Part shown: piece after piece, positions 36,211 through 44,928 of the stretch
How positions within the stretch are numbered: position 1 is the first letter of the stretch
Layout: each line of letters opens with the position of its first letter
Assembly: GCA_964355945.1 (NCBI GenBank)
Contig: CAYHGE010000008.1
Coordinates: forward strand, 8,501 to 72,500
Reading direction: 5' to 3'
Source: CAIVAT01 sp964355945
GTDB taxonomy: Bacteria; Bacteroidota; Bacteroidia; Bacteroidales; FEN-979
DNA length: 64,000 nt
Notes under the pieces: generated by a model
The model's database searches: none
What the model was told of the DNA's origin: nothing
Seen by the model: only the letters and a program-made list of their open reading frames with translations
Position numbers and translations under genes: made by a program

Positions 36211-37440
36211 TTACAGATAATCAACCAGACCGGTATCGTTTTTTGTAAACGGAGCAATCGCCCGGTTATAGATTCCATGGATATAAGCGATGGCCATGCC
36301 ATAATTGGTAACCGGAATTCCTGCGTCGATTGCTGGTTTGAGCCTGCTGATAATTTGTTTCCTGGTGATCATGCACCCGCCGCATTGTATGACCATGGCA
36401 TAATCAGTAATCGGACGAGATATGTTATTCAACCCGGCAACAACGTCAAATTCGAGTTTTTTTCCCGTGAAACTGGCCAGCCATCTTGGAATTTTCACCC
36501 GCCCTATATCATCACAGGAGACATGATGGGTGCATGATTCAAGGATCAGCAGCCGGTCTCCGGTGCGAAGGTTCGATAAATGTGGCGTCCCTTTCAGATA
36601 ATTGGGAAAATCACCCTTCTGCCTTGCAAGGACAATGCTGAAGCTGGTGAGTGGAATCTCTTTAGGGATGGCTGCATCTGCTTTTGGAAACACCTGGCTG
36701 TCAGTAATTACCAGTACGGGTTTTGGGTTCATCTTCGCCAGGAAAGCATCAACTTCCCGTTCCTTGCAAACAATGGCAATGCCATCGTGGTCAAGTACAT
36801 CGCGGATTACCTGCACCTGTGGAAGAATCATCCGGCCTTCAGGAGCTTCAATGTCGATGGGGGTAATCAGCAACACCACATCACCATAGGAGATCAGGTC
36901 GCCAACAAGGGGCTGCTTCTTATAGGCTGTCGGAGGGATGGTTTCACCGATCAGGTTGGTAAGTTTTTCGAGGTTTAGTGGGTTCAGTGCACAAAAATCA
37001 ATCACCGGAACAGCGCACTTTTGGCGGATTATGGTTAAGAATTCCGGTGTAATTTCCTCTTTGTCAGATTTGTTGTGTACAATCAGGTAGGGGAGATCAT
37101 TCGCCTCGAAATCCTCTACCAACCTGCTCTCCGGCTCATCAAACTGGTTGGCTGAAATGACCAGGATGGCAAGGTCAATGATCTTCAAAACATCTTTTGA
37201 TTTTCCAACTCTTTTGAGTCCCAGATCACCCGTGTCATCTATGCCTGCAGTATCGATCAGCACCACAGGTCCGATCCCGGCGATTTCAATTGATTTTTTT
37301 ACCGGGTCAGTGGTTGTGCCTGCTATCTCAGAAACAATGGCAATGTCCTGTTGAGTGAGTGCATTGATCAGTGAACTTTTACCGTTGTTTCTTCTGCCAA
37401 AGATGCCGATATGGGGCTTGGTATCCCGTCCTTTTGTCAT
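36211..37440 (-). CDS. hydF: [FeFe] hydrogenase maturation GTPase HydF
   Basis: Scaffold GTPase that delivers the 2Fe precursor of the H-cluster to [FeFe] hydrogenase. It starts at 37440 (409 residues); a longer frame to 37662 runs through the DUF4249 gene and was rejected. GTPase motifs: G1 GRRNNGKSS (15-23), G3 DTAGI, G4 HNKSD. The Fe-S cluster region has CTHH and QCGGCM near the C-terminus. In most HydF proteins the second motif is HCxxC; here the His is Gln. It overlaps the DUF4249 gene by four bases (ATGA), so the genes are cotranscribed. No hydrogenase or hydE/hydG lies in the window. Confidence 0.94.
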   Translation of the reverse strand: MTKGRDTKPHIGIFGRRNNGKSSLINALTQQDIAIVSEIAGTTTDPVKKSIEIAGIGPVVLIDTAGIDDTGDLGLKRVGKSKDVLKIIDLAILVISANQFDEPESRLVEDFEANDLPYLIVHNKSDKEEITPEFLTIIRQKCAVPVIDFCALNPLNLEKLTNLIGETIPPTAYKKQPLVGDLISYGDVVLLITPIDIEAPEGRMILPQVQVIRDVLDHDGIAIVCKEREVDAFLAKMNPKPVLVITDSQVFPKADAAIPKEIPLTSFSIVLARQKGDFPNYLKGTPHLSNLRTGDRLLILESCTHHVSCDDIGRVKIPRWLASFTGKKLEFDVVAGLNNISRPITDYAMVIQCGGCMITRKQIISRLKPAIDAGIPVTNYGMAIAYIHGIYNRAIAPFTKNDTGLVDYL

Positions 37441-38294
37441 TTCTTTGGCGTTTTTACAACTGTTTTTGCAAAACTGCTTGAATATGCCGCGAAAAAACCA
37501 ATGCCGCCATTGGTGATATTGCCCTGGACATTTGCCGGAGGCCCGCTGAAAAATGGAATGTTGAAACCCGCCTGCTGCACCTGGGTGATAAAATCGAAAT
37601 ACTCCTTTGTGATTCCCGACATCTGCAGCATGATGGTGTCTCCGGGAAACAAAGTCTCCCAATTGTTTTCATTGTTGATGTATATTACGTCAACGCCATC
37701 CATATAACTGCCATTATAGAATTTGTCGTCGGAAATTACTTTTTTTGTAAGCGTGTCTGTTATCAGGATACCATTTCTGTAATAATTGAACAGATAATAA
37801 TTTATTGTATCAGATGGCTCCTTGGCATATAGTTTAATGGTCCATATTCCCTTCGGTCCCCATTCCGGATGAAAATCCGTGCCAATCGAGTCGAGGTGGG
37901 CTACCGGAGGCAGATAACAAGTCGCATCCACAGTTTTGTGCCCGGCAATCTCATTTTCCAGCTCGACGTGTAGCGTGTATGTAGAACCTTTTTTACCAGC
38001 AAAATCCGGGTTGGTCTGATAAATGCCTGATTGGCCTTTCTGTGATTCATTCAGGAGGAAGGTGTTCACTCCATCGCTCATAGTAACTGTTGCATTGACA
38101 ACCCTGGGGACAGGTTCGTTGGAAAAGTAATCGGCGGAGGTGGTAAGCGCAACACGATAAATACCGGTATCTGAATCGATGGTGCCGTCAACCACCAGAC
38201 GGGTATAGGTTGTGTCGAGCTTGACGTCGATTTTCTCTGTGCATGCTGCCGCCAGAAGGAAGAGCAGAAGACTGTAAAGTATGTTCCTAATCAT
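37437..38294 (-). CDS. DUF4249 lipoprotein
   Basis: A 285-residue lipoprotein (start MIRNILYSL at 38294; lipobox LAAAC, Cys at about residue 18). The DUF4249 fold is found in Bacteroidetes lipoproteins encoded with TonB-dependent receptors, as here, where the receptor gene overlaps it by eight bases upstream. It is probably the surface partner of that receptor, analogous to SusD. The substrate is unknown. hydF follows with a four-base overlap. Confidence 0.85.
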   Translation of the reverse strand: MIRNILYSLLLFLLAAACTEKIDVKLDTTYTRLVVDGTIDSDTGIYRVALTTSADYFSNEPVPRVVNATVTMSDGVNTFLLNESQKGQSGIYQTNPDFAGKKGSTYTLHVELENEIAGHKTVDATCYLPPVAHLDSIGTDFHPEWGPKGIWTIKLYAKEPSDTINYYLFNYYRNGILITDTLTKKVISDDKFYNGSYMDGVDVIYINNENNWETLFPGDTIMLQMSGITKEYFDFITQVQQAGFNIPFFSGPPANVQGNITNGGIGFFAAYSSSFAKTVVKTPKK

Positions 38295-40647
38295 TGTTGA
38301 AGTGAAAATTAAAGGTAATCGAAGGAATAATTCCAAAGAGGTAAACTTTCTCTGCATACGTTGTGTTCGGGTCAATTTTATCCTGGGTAAAGTTAATTGA
38401 CCAGGTATTGTGACGGTTATAGGCATTATAGACTGAGAAATTCAGATCCCAGTTGAATTTTCTGCCAGGTTTTTGCTTGCTGAAAAATGTAAGTGAAACA
38501 TCCAGGCGATGATAATCCTGGTAACGGTATTGATTGCGGTCTGAATAGATCGGGTAAATTTTATTCCCCGATTCTGCCCGGCCGGTTGGAAAAGTGACTG
38601 GTGATCCTGTTGCATAAACCCAATTGGCGCCAATTGTAAATCGCTTACTGATGACATAATTTAACACAATGGAGATGTTGTTGGGTTTGTCATAAGGAGC
38701 CGGATAAAATTCATTGCTGTTGATTCCACTGATCTGGCGGAACGTCCGGGAATAGGTGTAACTTACCCAGCCATTGATTTTTTCTTCATTCAGCCTTACA
38801 AGAAATTCGACGCCGTACGACCATGCCTTGCCGGTTCGGATTTCACCTTCAAGCTTGTTGTTTAACACTAGTTGAGCGAAATCTTTAAAGTCAACAACAT
38901 TTTTCATCCACTTATAATATCCTTCAACGGAAGTTTCAATGGTGTTTTTTCGGAAATTCCTGAAGTAACCAATGGCAACCTGGTCGGCAATTTGTGGTTT
39001 CACATTGGGACTTGATGGGAACCAGATGTCGAGTGGCGTGCCAACTGTAGAGTTCTGTGCCAGCTGCAGGTACTGGTTGGTCCTTGCATAACTGGCTTTG
39101 ATCGAATGTTTGCTGTTGCAGTCATAAAGCAAACCGAGTCTGGGTTCAAGTCCGGCATAAGTGTTATAGAGCACTCCGGATTTATAAACTGTTGAATCCG
39201 TGGCATTATATGCTGAGTCGTAGTTGAATACGGTGCCAGGCCCGATATTCTGGAACATCGAAAACCGTAAGCCGTATTTAACCGTGAAATGTTCCCCAAG
39301 CTTTTGTTCATTGCTGCCATACACGCCAGTTTCAAATGCATAATTCATTGGAACTTTTACTTCAGTGATCACGCTTTCATTCCCAGTCCCGTAGGCATCG
39401 CCCGGGTTGAACATGTGGTAGATCACTGAAACACCGAATTTAATCGTGTTTTTTGGATTCAGGTAATAACTGAAATCAGTTTTCAGACCAATATCGCGAA
39501 GATTGGAAGTCCACGTGAATGAGTTGTTTGTGCCTTCAGGGGTTCCAAGGTTATACAGATAGTTGCTGTAAATAAGGGAAAAGTTTGAAAATAACCGTTT
39601 TGAAAACAGGTGGTTCCACCGGATTGTTGCAGTTTCGTTGCCCCATTTCATGCCGGCAAATCCATTCTTAAAAACATCCCGGCCAAAGTACCCTGAAAGG
39701 AAAACCTGGTTGTTGTCATTTATCCGGTAGTTGACCTTGGCATTGAGGTCGTAAAAATAGAGCCTGCTGTCCTGAATCCCTTCATTCGATGAAAGCGGCA
39801 GGAAAATATCAGCGTATGTCCTTCTTCCCGATACCACAAACGAACTACGGTCTTTCACAATCGGACCTTCTACAGTTAAACGACTGGCAATGATTCCGAT
39901 ACCACCGTTAATTTCAAACTTTTTCGAGTTACCTTCGTTCATGCGTACATCCAGAACCGAGGCCAGGCGTCCGCCATAAGTGGCCGGAATATCTCCTTTA
40001 TAAAGTTTAACATCTTTAATCGCATCGTTGTTGAAGACAGAGAAAAAGCCCATCAGGTGGGATGCATTGTAAACTGTTGCCTCGTCCAGGAGAATCAGGT
40101 TCTGATCTGGGGCACCTCCACGCACACTGAAGCCGGAGGAGCCTTCTCCCACCGATTGAACGCCCGGGAGCATCTGGATCGCCTTGATTACATCCACTTC
40201 ACCCATCAGTGCCGGGATTCGCTGGATGGTTTTTATATCCATGCGAAAAGTGCTCATCTCTGGTTTTACAACATTTTTATCGTTTTTTTCACTTTTGATT
40301 TCCACTTCTTTGAGCTGATGTTCCTGAGGATCAAGTTCGATGGAAATTTTGAGATCTGTGAGCAGGTCCACCTGTTTTTCAAAAGCAGTATATCCAATGT
40401 AGGAATACACCAGCGTATAGCTTCCTTCCTCCAGGGTAAGGGAGTAATTTCCATAAATGTCTGATGCAGCACCAGTCTTCAGTTCCTTCACGAAAATCGT
40501 TGCGCCGAGCAATGCCTCTCCGCTATGGAGATCACTGATTTTTCCGCTGATGCTGTGACGTTTGGGTTTATCGACGGGGCCTCCAAAAACTGTTTGATTG
40601 CTCAAAAAGGAAAGGCAGAAAAGTGACAGGTAAAAAGCGTGTTTCAT
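38287..40647 (-). CDS. TonB-dependent receptor paired with DUF4249 lipoprotein
   Basis: An outer-membrane receptor of about 786 residues. Start chosen at 40647 (MKHAFYLSL) for its signal peptide; a start at 40662 is also possible. Residues 30-110 form a CarbopepD_reg domain (SGKISDLHSGEALLGAT), and 130-240 form a plug with RGGAPDQNLILLD. The rest is a beta-barrel ending in HFNND. It is followed by DUF4249 (overlap eight bases) and hydF, and lies 18 bases downstream of tsaC. Confidence 0.88.
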   Translation of the reverse strand: MKHAFYLSLFCLSFLSNQTVFGGPVDKPKRHSISGKISDLHSGEALLGATIFVKELKTGAASDIYGNYSLTLEEGSYTLVYSYIGYTAFEKQVDLLTDLKISIELDPQEHQLKEVEIKSEKNDKNVVKPEMSTFRMDIKTIQRIPALMGEVDVIKAIQMLPGVQSVGEGSSGFSVRGGAPDQNLILLDEATVYNASHLMGFFSVFNNDAIKDVKLYKGDIPATYGGRLASVLDVRMNEGNSKKFEINGGIGIIASRLTVEGPIVKDRSSFVVSGRRTYADIFLPLSSNEGIQDSRLYFYDLNAKVNYRINDNNQVFLSGYFGRDVFKNGFAGMKWGNETATIRWNHLFSKRLFSNFSLIYSNYLYNLGTPEGTNNSFTWTSNLRDIGLKTDFSYYLNPKNTIKFGVSVIYHMFNPGDAYGTGNESVITEVKVPMNYAFETGVYGSNEQKLGEHFTVKYGLRFSMFQNIGPGTVFNYDSAYNATDSTVYKSGVLYNTYAGLEPRLGLLYDCNSKHSIKASYARTNQYLQLAQNSTVGTPLDIWFPSSPNVKPQIADQVAIGYFRNFRKNTIETSVEGYYKWMKNVVDFKDFAQLVLNNKLEGEIRTGKAWSYGVEFLVRLNEEKINGWVSYTYSRTFRQISGINSNEFYPAPYDKPNNISIVLNYVISKRFTIGANWVYATGSPVTFPTGRAESGNKIYPIYSDRNQYRYQDYHRLDVSLTFFSKQKPGRKFNWDLNFSVYNAYNRHNTWSINFTQDKIDPNTTYAEKVYLFGIIPSITFNFHFNND

Positions 40648-40665
40648 CAAAATTAACCTCATTTA

Positions 40666-41229
40666 TTAGTTACGGATAATCCGGAATTCTCCGTTCTGTT
40701 CAAGCTTGATTATCCGGGATGGCTTTAGTTCGTGAAGCTCGTCAATGGATTCATCTACCACATAATCAACCCCACTGATGATTTCCGGTGAAATTTGCCG
40801 GAACGTCAGCGGTGGATTTTCTCCGGAAATATTGGCAGAAGTGGAGACGACAGGCTTACCGAATTCTTGAATCAGCTTTGTGCAGAATTCATTTTTAACA
40901 ATTCTGATGGCAATGGATCCATCTTCAGCCACAACATTTTCGGCAAGATTTTTTGCTTCCGGATAGATAATGGTCAGCGGGGTGTCTATTTTTTTAAGTA
41001 AATCCCATGCAATTTCGGGAATGTTGGCAACATATTTCTCAAGCATTTCTGATTTGTCAAGCAAAATAATCATGCTCTTGCGTTCAAGTCTCTGTTTTAG
41101 CCTGTATACCTTTGAAACCGCTGCAGCATTTGTTGCATCGCATCCGATGCCCCAGATGGTATCAGTAGGGTATAAGATGATGCCACCTTCTTCAAGAACC
41201 TTCACACAGTTTTTGATCTGATTTACCAT
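40666..41229 (-). CDS. tsaC: L-threonylcarbamoyladenylate synthase
   Basis: Sua5/YciO/YrdC-family enzyme that makes threonylcarbamoyl-AMP for the universal t6A37 modification of tRNAs decoding ANN. Start MVNQIKNCV at 41229 (187 residues); the frame extends to 41349 but would overlap the GT9 gene. Motifs: GGIILYPTDTIWGIGCDA at about 15-32, LKQRLERKSM at about 43-52 and PVVSTSANISGE at about 125-136. It is near-complete in length for this short type, lacking the Sua5 domain. Confidence 0.92.
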   Translation of the reverse strand: MVNQIKNCVKVLEEGGIILYPTDTIWGIGCDATNAAAVSKVYRLKQRLERKSMIILLDKSEMLEKYVANIPEIAWDLLKKIDTPLTIIYPEAKNLAENVVAEDGSIAIRIVKNEFCTKLIQEFGKPVVSTSANISGENPPLTFRQISPEIISGVDYVVDESIDELHELKPSRIIKLEQNGEFRIIRN

Positions 41230-41303
41230 AGTCTTACAATAACGTGTAAAGGTAATCACAAATTGTGCAACTGACATGCAGTTCAAGCCAATTACCATAC
41301 TCG

Positions 41304-42287
41304 CTATAGCAGATGGGCTAGTTGCTCCACACGGATGGTGAACGCACAATTAAAATGTGTCTCCGGACATGACTTGTAGCCATGCAAACCGCACGGTCTG
41401 CATGAGAGTTTTTCAGGGGTTTCAACAATTGTGGAACGCACAGAGAGCGGGCCAAAACCAAACGCCGGTACAGTCGAACAGTAAATGGCAGCTACCGGAG
41501 CATTTACGGCTGTGGCAAGGTGCATCGGAGCAGAATCATTGGTAAAGTTCATACGGGCGCCTTTCATCAGTGCTGCTGACTGAAGCAATGTAAGTTTGCC
41601 AGCCAGATTGATTGTGCCGGGATGGCAGGCCCTGAGGATGATCTCGTTGCACAGTTCCTGATCCGTCGCAGCTCCCAGAAGGAGCACCGTCGCATCTGTG
41701 GAGATAAACCGGATTAATTCAATCCATTTTTCAACAGGGTATTGCTTTGTAAACCATAAAGAGGCAGGTGAAATTGTGTAATACTTTGCTGTAATATATT
41801 GACCGGCAACTGCTTCATCCTCTTTTGATGGATAGAGCTTTGGCCGTGTGTCATCTGAAACCGCGAGATCACTGATCAGTGCGTGATTGCGCGCAACCTC
41901 ATGGATGCCGTCACCAATGACATGCTCAATTTTTTTTGAAAAAAGAGAGGACAAAGGGTTTTTTGAAAAACCGCGTGTCTCCCGGCTCCCTGAAAGCACG
42001 GTAAGCAATCCTGTAAGGAAGAAACGTTGTATGTTGACAATAAGATCGTATTTGATACGACGTGAATTCTTGATAATCTGTAATATACCTGAATATTTGC
42101 CGGCACGCTTATCCCAGGTTATCACCTTATCCAGGAAGGGATGCCCGGCAAAAAGACCTTCATACCCTTTTTTTACCAGAAAATCAATAGAGGCTGCCGG
42201 ATATGCCTGATGCAGACTTTCAATCAGGGCAGTAGCCAGGATCACATCACCGATAGAAGCAGTTTGAATGACAAGTATTTTATTCAT
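41304..42287 (-). CDS. GT9 glycosyltransferase (heptosyltransferase-like)
   Basis: A 327-residue cytoplasmic or membrane-associated enzyme of glycosyltransferase family 9, which transfers heptose or related sugars to LPS core or other acceptors. Motifs: IGDVILATALIESL near the N-terminus (10-25), and the C-terminal donor-binding segment FTNDSAPMHLATAV (about 248-261). Full length. Its start codon follows the dapD stop with no bases between them, so translation is coupled. Confidence 0.88.
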   Translation of the reverse strand: MNKILVIQTASIGDVILATALIESLHQAYPAASIDFLVKKGYEGLFAGHPFLDKVITWDKRAGKYSGILQIIKNSRRIKYDLIVNIQRFFLTGLLTVLSGSRETRGFSKNPLSSLFSKKIEHVIGDGIHEVARNHALISDLAVSDDTRPKLYPSKEDEAVAGQYITAKYYTISPASLWFTKQYPVEKWIELIRFISTDATVLLLGAATDQELCNEIILRACHPGTINLAGKLTLLQSAALMKGARMNFTNDSAPMHLATAVNAPVAAIYCSTVPAFGFGPLSVRSTIVETPEKLSCRPCGLHGYKSCPETHFNCAFTIRVEQLAHLL

Positions 42288-43103
42288 CTACACAGCAACA
42301 TCAAATTCACGCAAGGCCTGGTTCAGAGAGGTTTTTAAGTCGGTGGATGGTTTTCTCTGCCCGATGATCAGTGCACAGGGAACCTGGTAAACCCCTGATG
42401 GAAAGGTTTTCGGTAATGTTCCGGGAATTACCACCGACCGGGGAGGGACATATCCTTTATACTCCACCGGCGTTTCACCCGAAACATCAATAATTTTTGT
42501 AGATGCGGTCAATACAACATTTGCCCCTAAAACAGCTTCGCTTCCCACCCGGACACCTTCAACAACGATGCACCTTGATCCAAGGAAACAGTGATCTTCA
42601 ATAATGACAGGAGATGCCTGTACAGGTTCAAGAACCCCCCCGATCCCGACACCACCACTGAGGTGACAGTGTTTGCCAATCTGGGCGCATGATCCAACAG
42701 TGGCCCATGTATCCACCATGGTTCCAGCGTCAATGTAAGCACCAATGTTAACATACGAAGGCATCATGATCACACCGGCTGCCAGAAAAGAACCATAGCG
42801 GGCAATTGCATGCGGTACGACCCGGACACCCTGATTGTGATAATTGGTTTTCAGTGGAATTTTGTCGTAAAACTGGAAAGGGCCAACCTCGATTAACTCC
42901 ATCTGGCGGATGGGAAAATAGAGGATAACAGCTTTTTTGATCCACTCATGCGTAGTCCATTGTCCGGAATCCGGCGATGCAACCCGGAGTATGCCCTTAT
43001 CCAGTTGATCAACTATCTCAGAAATAGCATCACGTGTTTCGGGCTTCTTTAAAAGTTCCCGGTCGTTCCAGGCGGATTCGATGAGTAATTTAATTTCTGA
43101 CAT
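42288..43103 (-). CDS. dapD: Tetrahydrodipicolinate N-succinyltransferase
   Basis: Succinylates tetrahydrodipicolinate in the succinylase branch of lysine and diaminopimelate synthesis. Start MSEIKLLIE at 43103 (271 residues); an upstream extension would overlap the divergent yqgF promoter. The left-handed beta-helix hexapeptide repeats fill about 105-220 (GAYIDAGTMVDTWATVGS, HLSGGVGIGG), and the C-terminus VPCALIIGQRK is typical. It leads an operon with the GT9 gene. Confidence 0.95.
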   Translation of the reverse strand: MSEIKLLIESAWNDRELLKKPETRDAISEIVDQLDKGILRVASPDSGQWTTHEWIKKAVILYFPIRQMELIEVGPFQFYDKIPLKTNYHNQGVRVVPHAIARYGSFLAAGVIMMPSYVNIGAYIDAGTMVDTWATVGSCAQIGKHCHLSGGVGIGGVLEPVQASPVIIEDHCFLGSRCIVVEGVRVGSEAVLGANVVLTASTKIIDVSGETPVEYKGYVPPRSVVIPGTLPKTFPSGVYQVPCALIIGQRKPSTDLKTSLNQALREFDVAV

Positions 43104-43155
43104 GGGGCTAGACACAATTCTATCCTCCAAAATTAGATAAAATTTTAAAACTTTG

Positions 43156-43163
43156 TACCTTTG
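43156..43163 (+). promoter_or_regulatory. -7 element of the yqgF gene
   Basis: TACCTTTG fits TAnnTTTG and lies 15 bases before the ATG at 43179. No clear -33 motif was seen. Confidence 0.5.
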
Positions 43164-43178
43164 CAATAAAATCAGGTG

Positions 43179-43589
43179 ATGGGCAGGATCGTTGCAATAG
43201 ATTATGGACAAAAGAGGACAGGCATCGCGGTAACAGATGAACTGAAAATCATTGCTACGGGCCTTAAAACTGTCAGATCGATGGATGTGCTTGCGTTTTT
43301 AAAAGATTATACAGGAGAAAACCATGTTGAACGTTTCGTTGTTGGAGAGCCAAAGCAGATGAATTACACCGACTCTGAATCTGCAGTTTATATTGAACCA
43401 TTTGTTAAGGCGCTGAAATTGTTATTTCCTGACATCCCGGTGGAACGGGCAGATGAACGTTTTACCTCACTTCTTGCCTCCAGAACAATCAGAGAAGCAG
43501 GGTTAAAGAAAAAGGTCCGCCAGGATAAAGCACTGATTGATACCGTAAGCGCAACCATCATGCTTCAATCCTACATGGAGAAAATCTAA
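43179..43589 (+). CDS. yqgF: Putative pre-16S rRNA nuclease (RuvX/YqgF family)
   Basis: RNase H-fold protein of 136 residues, implicated in maturing the 5' end of 16S rRNA. Motifs: GRIVAIDYGQKRTGIAVT at 2-19 (acidic residue in the first strand), VVGEPKQ, and ERADERFTS with the second acidic cluster; IDTVSATIMLQSYM near the end. An in-frame GTG at 43176 precedes the ATG. It precedes def on the same strand; the 67-base spacer contains a three-unit octamer repeat. Confidence 0.93.
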   Translation: MGRIVAIDYGQKRTGIAVTDELKIIATGLKTVRSMDVLAFLKDYTGENHVERFVVGEPKQMNYTDSESAVYIEPFVKALKLLFPDIPVERADERFTSLLASRTIREAGLKKKVRQDKALIDTVSATIMLQSYMEKI

Positions 43590-43607
43590 TATGAAATTTC
43601 TGATTTT

Positions 43608-43631
43608 GTCCGCCTGTCCGCTTGTCTGCAA
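43608..43631. repeat. Octamer repeat, three units (GTCCGCYT-like)
   Basis: Three 8-bp units (GTCCGCCT, GTCCGCTT, GTCTGCAA) in the spacer between yqgF and def. Confidence 0.6.
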
Positions 43632-43656
43632 TTTATTTAACCAAAGAAGCTAAGCC

Positions 43657-44229
43657 ATGATATTGCCAGTCGTTGCCTACGGGCACCCTGTATTAAAGAA
43701 AGTAGCCGATGACATTGCCCCGGATCATCCTGATCTGAAACAATTCATTGCGAACTTGTGGGAAACAATGTATGTTTCGGATGGGGTTGGCCTGGCTGCT
43801 CCACAGGTAAACAGTTCATTCAGATTGTTTGTGATTGATGCTTCGGCGTTTGCTGAGAAGTATCCGGAGGCCGAGAATTTCAAACAGTCTTTTCTGAATG
43901 CCCGCATTTATAAGGAGGAGGGAGATGAATTTTCTTTCAATGAGGGGTGCCTTAGTTTTCCCGGATTACGTGAAGACATTGTTCGTAAGCCGGTCATTCA
44001 TATCAGGTATCTGGATGAGAATTTCGTAGCACATGATGAACGTTATGAAGGCATTATCGCCCGCGTAATCCAGCACGAATATGACCATATTGAAGGAATT
44101 GTTTTTGTTGACAGGATCACTTCACTGAAAAAAATGTTACTGAAACGCAGGCTTTCTGACATCAGCAAAGGAAATGTGGAAGTTTCATACAAGATGTTGT
44201 TCCCTCAGGTTAAAAAGGGAAGAAAATAA
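43657..44229 (+). CDS. def: Peptide deformylase
   Basis: Removes the formyl group from the N-terminal methionine of new proteins, using a metal ion. The three family motifs are intact: GVGLAAPQ (43-50), EGCLS with the metal ligand Cys98, and HEYDH with metal ligands His140 and His144 and catalytic Glu141. Length (190 residues) is normal. The gene stands in a short run of plus-strand genes: yqgF, def and a TPR lipoprotein. Confidence 0.96.
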   Translation: MILPVVAYGHPVLKKVADDIAPDHPDLKQFIANLWETMYVSDGVGLAAPQVNSSFRLFVIDASAFAEKYPEAENFKQSFLNARIYKEEGDEFSFNEGCLSFPGLREDIVRKPVIHIRYLDENFVAHDERYEGIIARVIQHEYDHIEGIVFVDRITSLKKMLLKRRLSDISKGNVEVSYKMLFPQVKKGRK

Positions 44230-44270
44230 CCCGGATAATATTTATTTACTCAATAATAATTCGTTTAACC

Positions 44271-44849
44271 ATGAAAAAACTTGCCATTCTTGTGTTTTCA
44301 GGAATTTTAATGATGATGTTTTTTGGCTGCGGGCCATCCCATGATAAGCTGGTTGGCCAGATTCAAACATTGGAGAAAAGTCTATTCACCCCGGAAACAG
44401 TTAGTTTTAACAAAGAGAAAGCCGACAGCCTGATGCTGCTTTATGAAACTTTTATTAAAAAAAATCCTGCGGACACACTTTCTCCGGGGTACTTGTTCAA
44501 AGCAGCCAATATTGCAATGAATTCAGGCGATGGACCACGTTCGCTTAAACTTTTTGATCAGTATCTTAAGGATTATCCTGATAAACCAAAGGCTTCACTG
44601 TGTATGTTTTTTCAGGGTTTTATCTATGAAAATATCATGCAGAACCTCGATAAGGCGCGTGAAACTTATCTTCTTTTCATTGAAAAGTATCCATCTGATG
44701 CCTTTGCAAAAGATGCAAAGCTGGCAATCGAAAACCTGGGAAAGACACCAGAAATGATTATTCGTGAATTTGAATTGAAACAGAAAGAGGATAGTACACG
44801 AACAGCAGATTCACTTGCCAAAATCAGTAAACCTAAGAAACGCAGATAA
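44271..44849 (+). CDS. TPR lipoprotein
   Basis: A 192-residue lipoprotein: signal peptide with lipobox MFFGC (Cys at about residue 20), then two or three tetratricopeptide units at about 50-150 (PGYLFKAANIAMNSGDGPRSL, EKYPSDAFAKDAKLAIENL). It ends in a basic tail (KISKPKKRR). It looks like the outer-membrane assembly lipoprotein type (BamD/YfiO-like TPR) but is shorter, and the function is not established. It follows def by 41 bases. Confidence 0.7.
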   Translation: MKKLAILVFSGILMMMFFGCGPSHDKLVGQIQTLEKSLFTPETVSFNKEKADSLMLLYETFIKKNPADTLSPGYLFKAANIAMNSGDGPRSLKLFDQYLKDYPDKPKASLCMFFQGFIYENIMQNLDKARETYLLFIEKYPSDAFAKDAKLAIENLGKTPEMIIREFELKQKEDSTRTADSLAKISKPKKRR

Positions 44850-44888
44850 TCTCAGGCATTAAAGGTGTCATACGCCGATTCCTGCCAT

Positions 44889-44928
44889 CATTGTATGCAT
44901 TGCATTCATTGCATTCATTGCCTGCATT
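44889..44928. repeat. Nonamer array, CATTGnnnG family (copy 2)
   Basis: Four 9-bp units (CATTGTATG, CATTGCATT twice, CATTGCCTG) and a partial CATT that overlaps the cdaA stop codon (complement of 44927-44929). Same period and copy number as the array at 30341-30381. Confidence 0.85.

Noticed and set aside
37441..37662. N-terminal extension of HydF
   Set aside because: It overlaps the DUF4249 coding sequence and has no homology; the ATGA overlap at 37437-37440 gives the proper start.
37437..40647. Polysaccharide-utilisation locus around the TonB/DUF4249 pair
   Set aside because: No SusD, glycoside hydrolase or regulator is adjacent; the alpha-L-fucosidase is 20 kb away.
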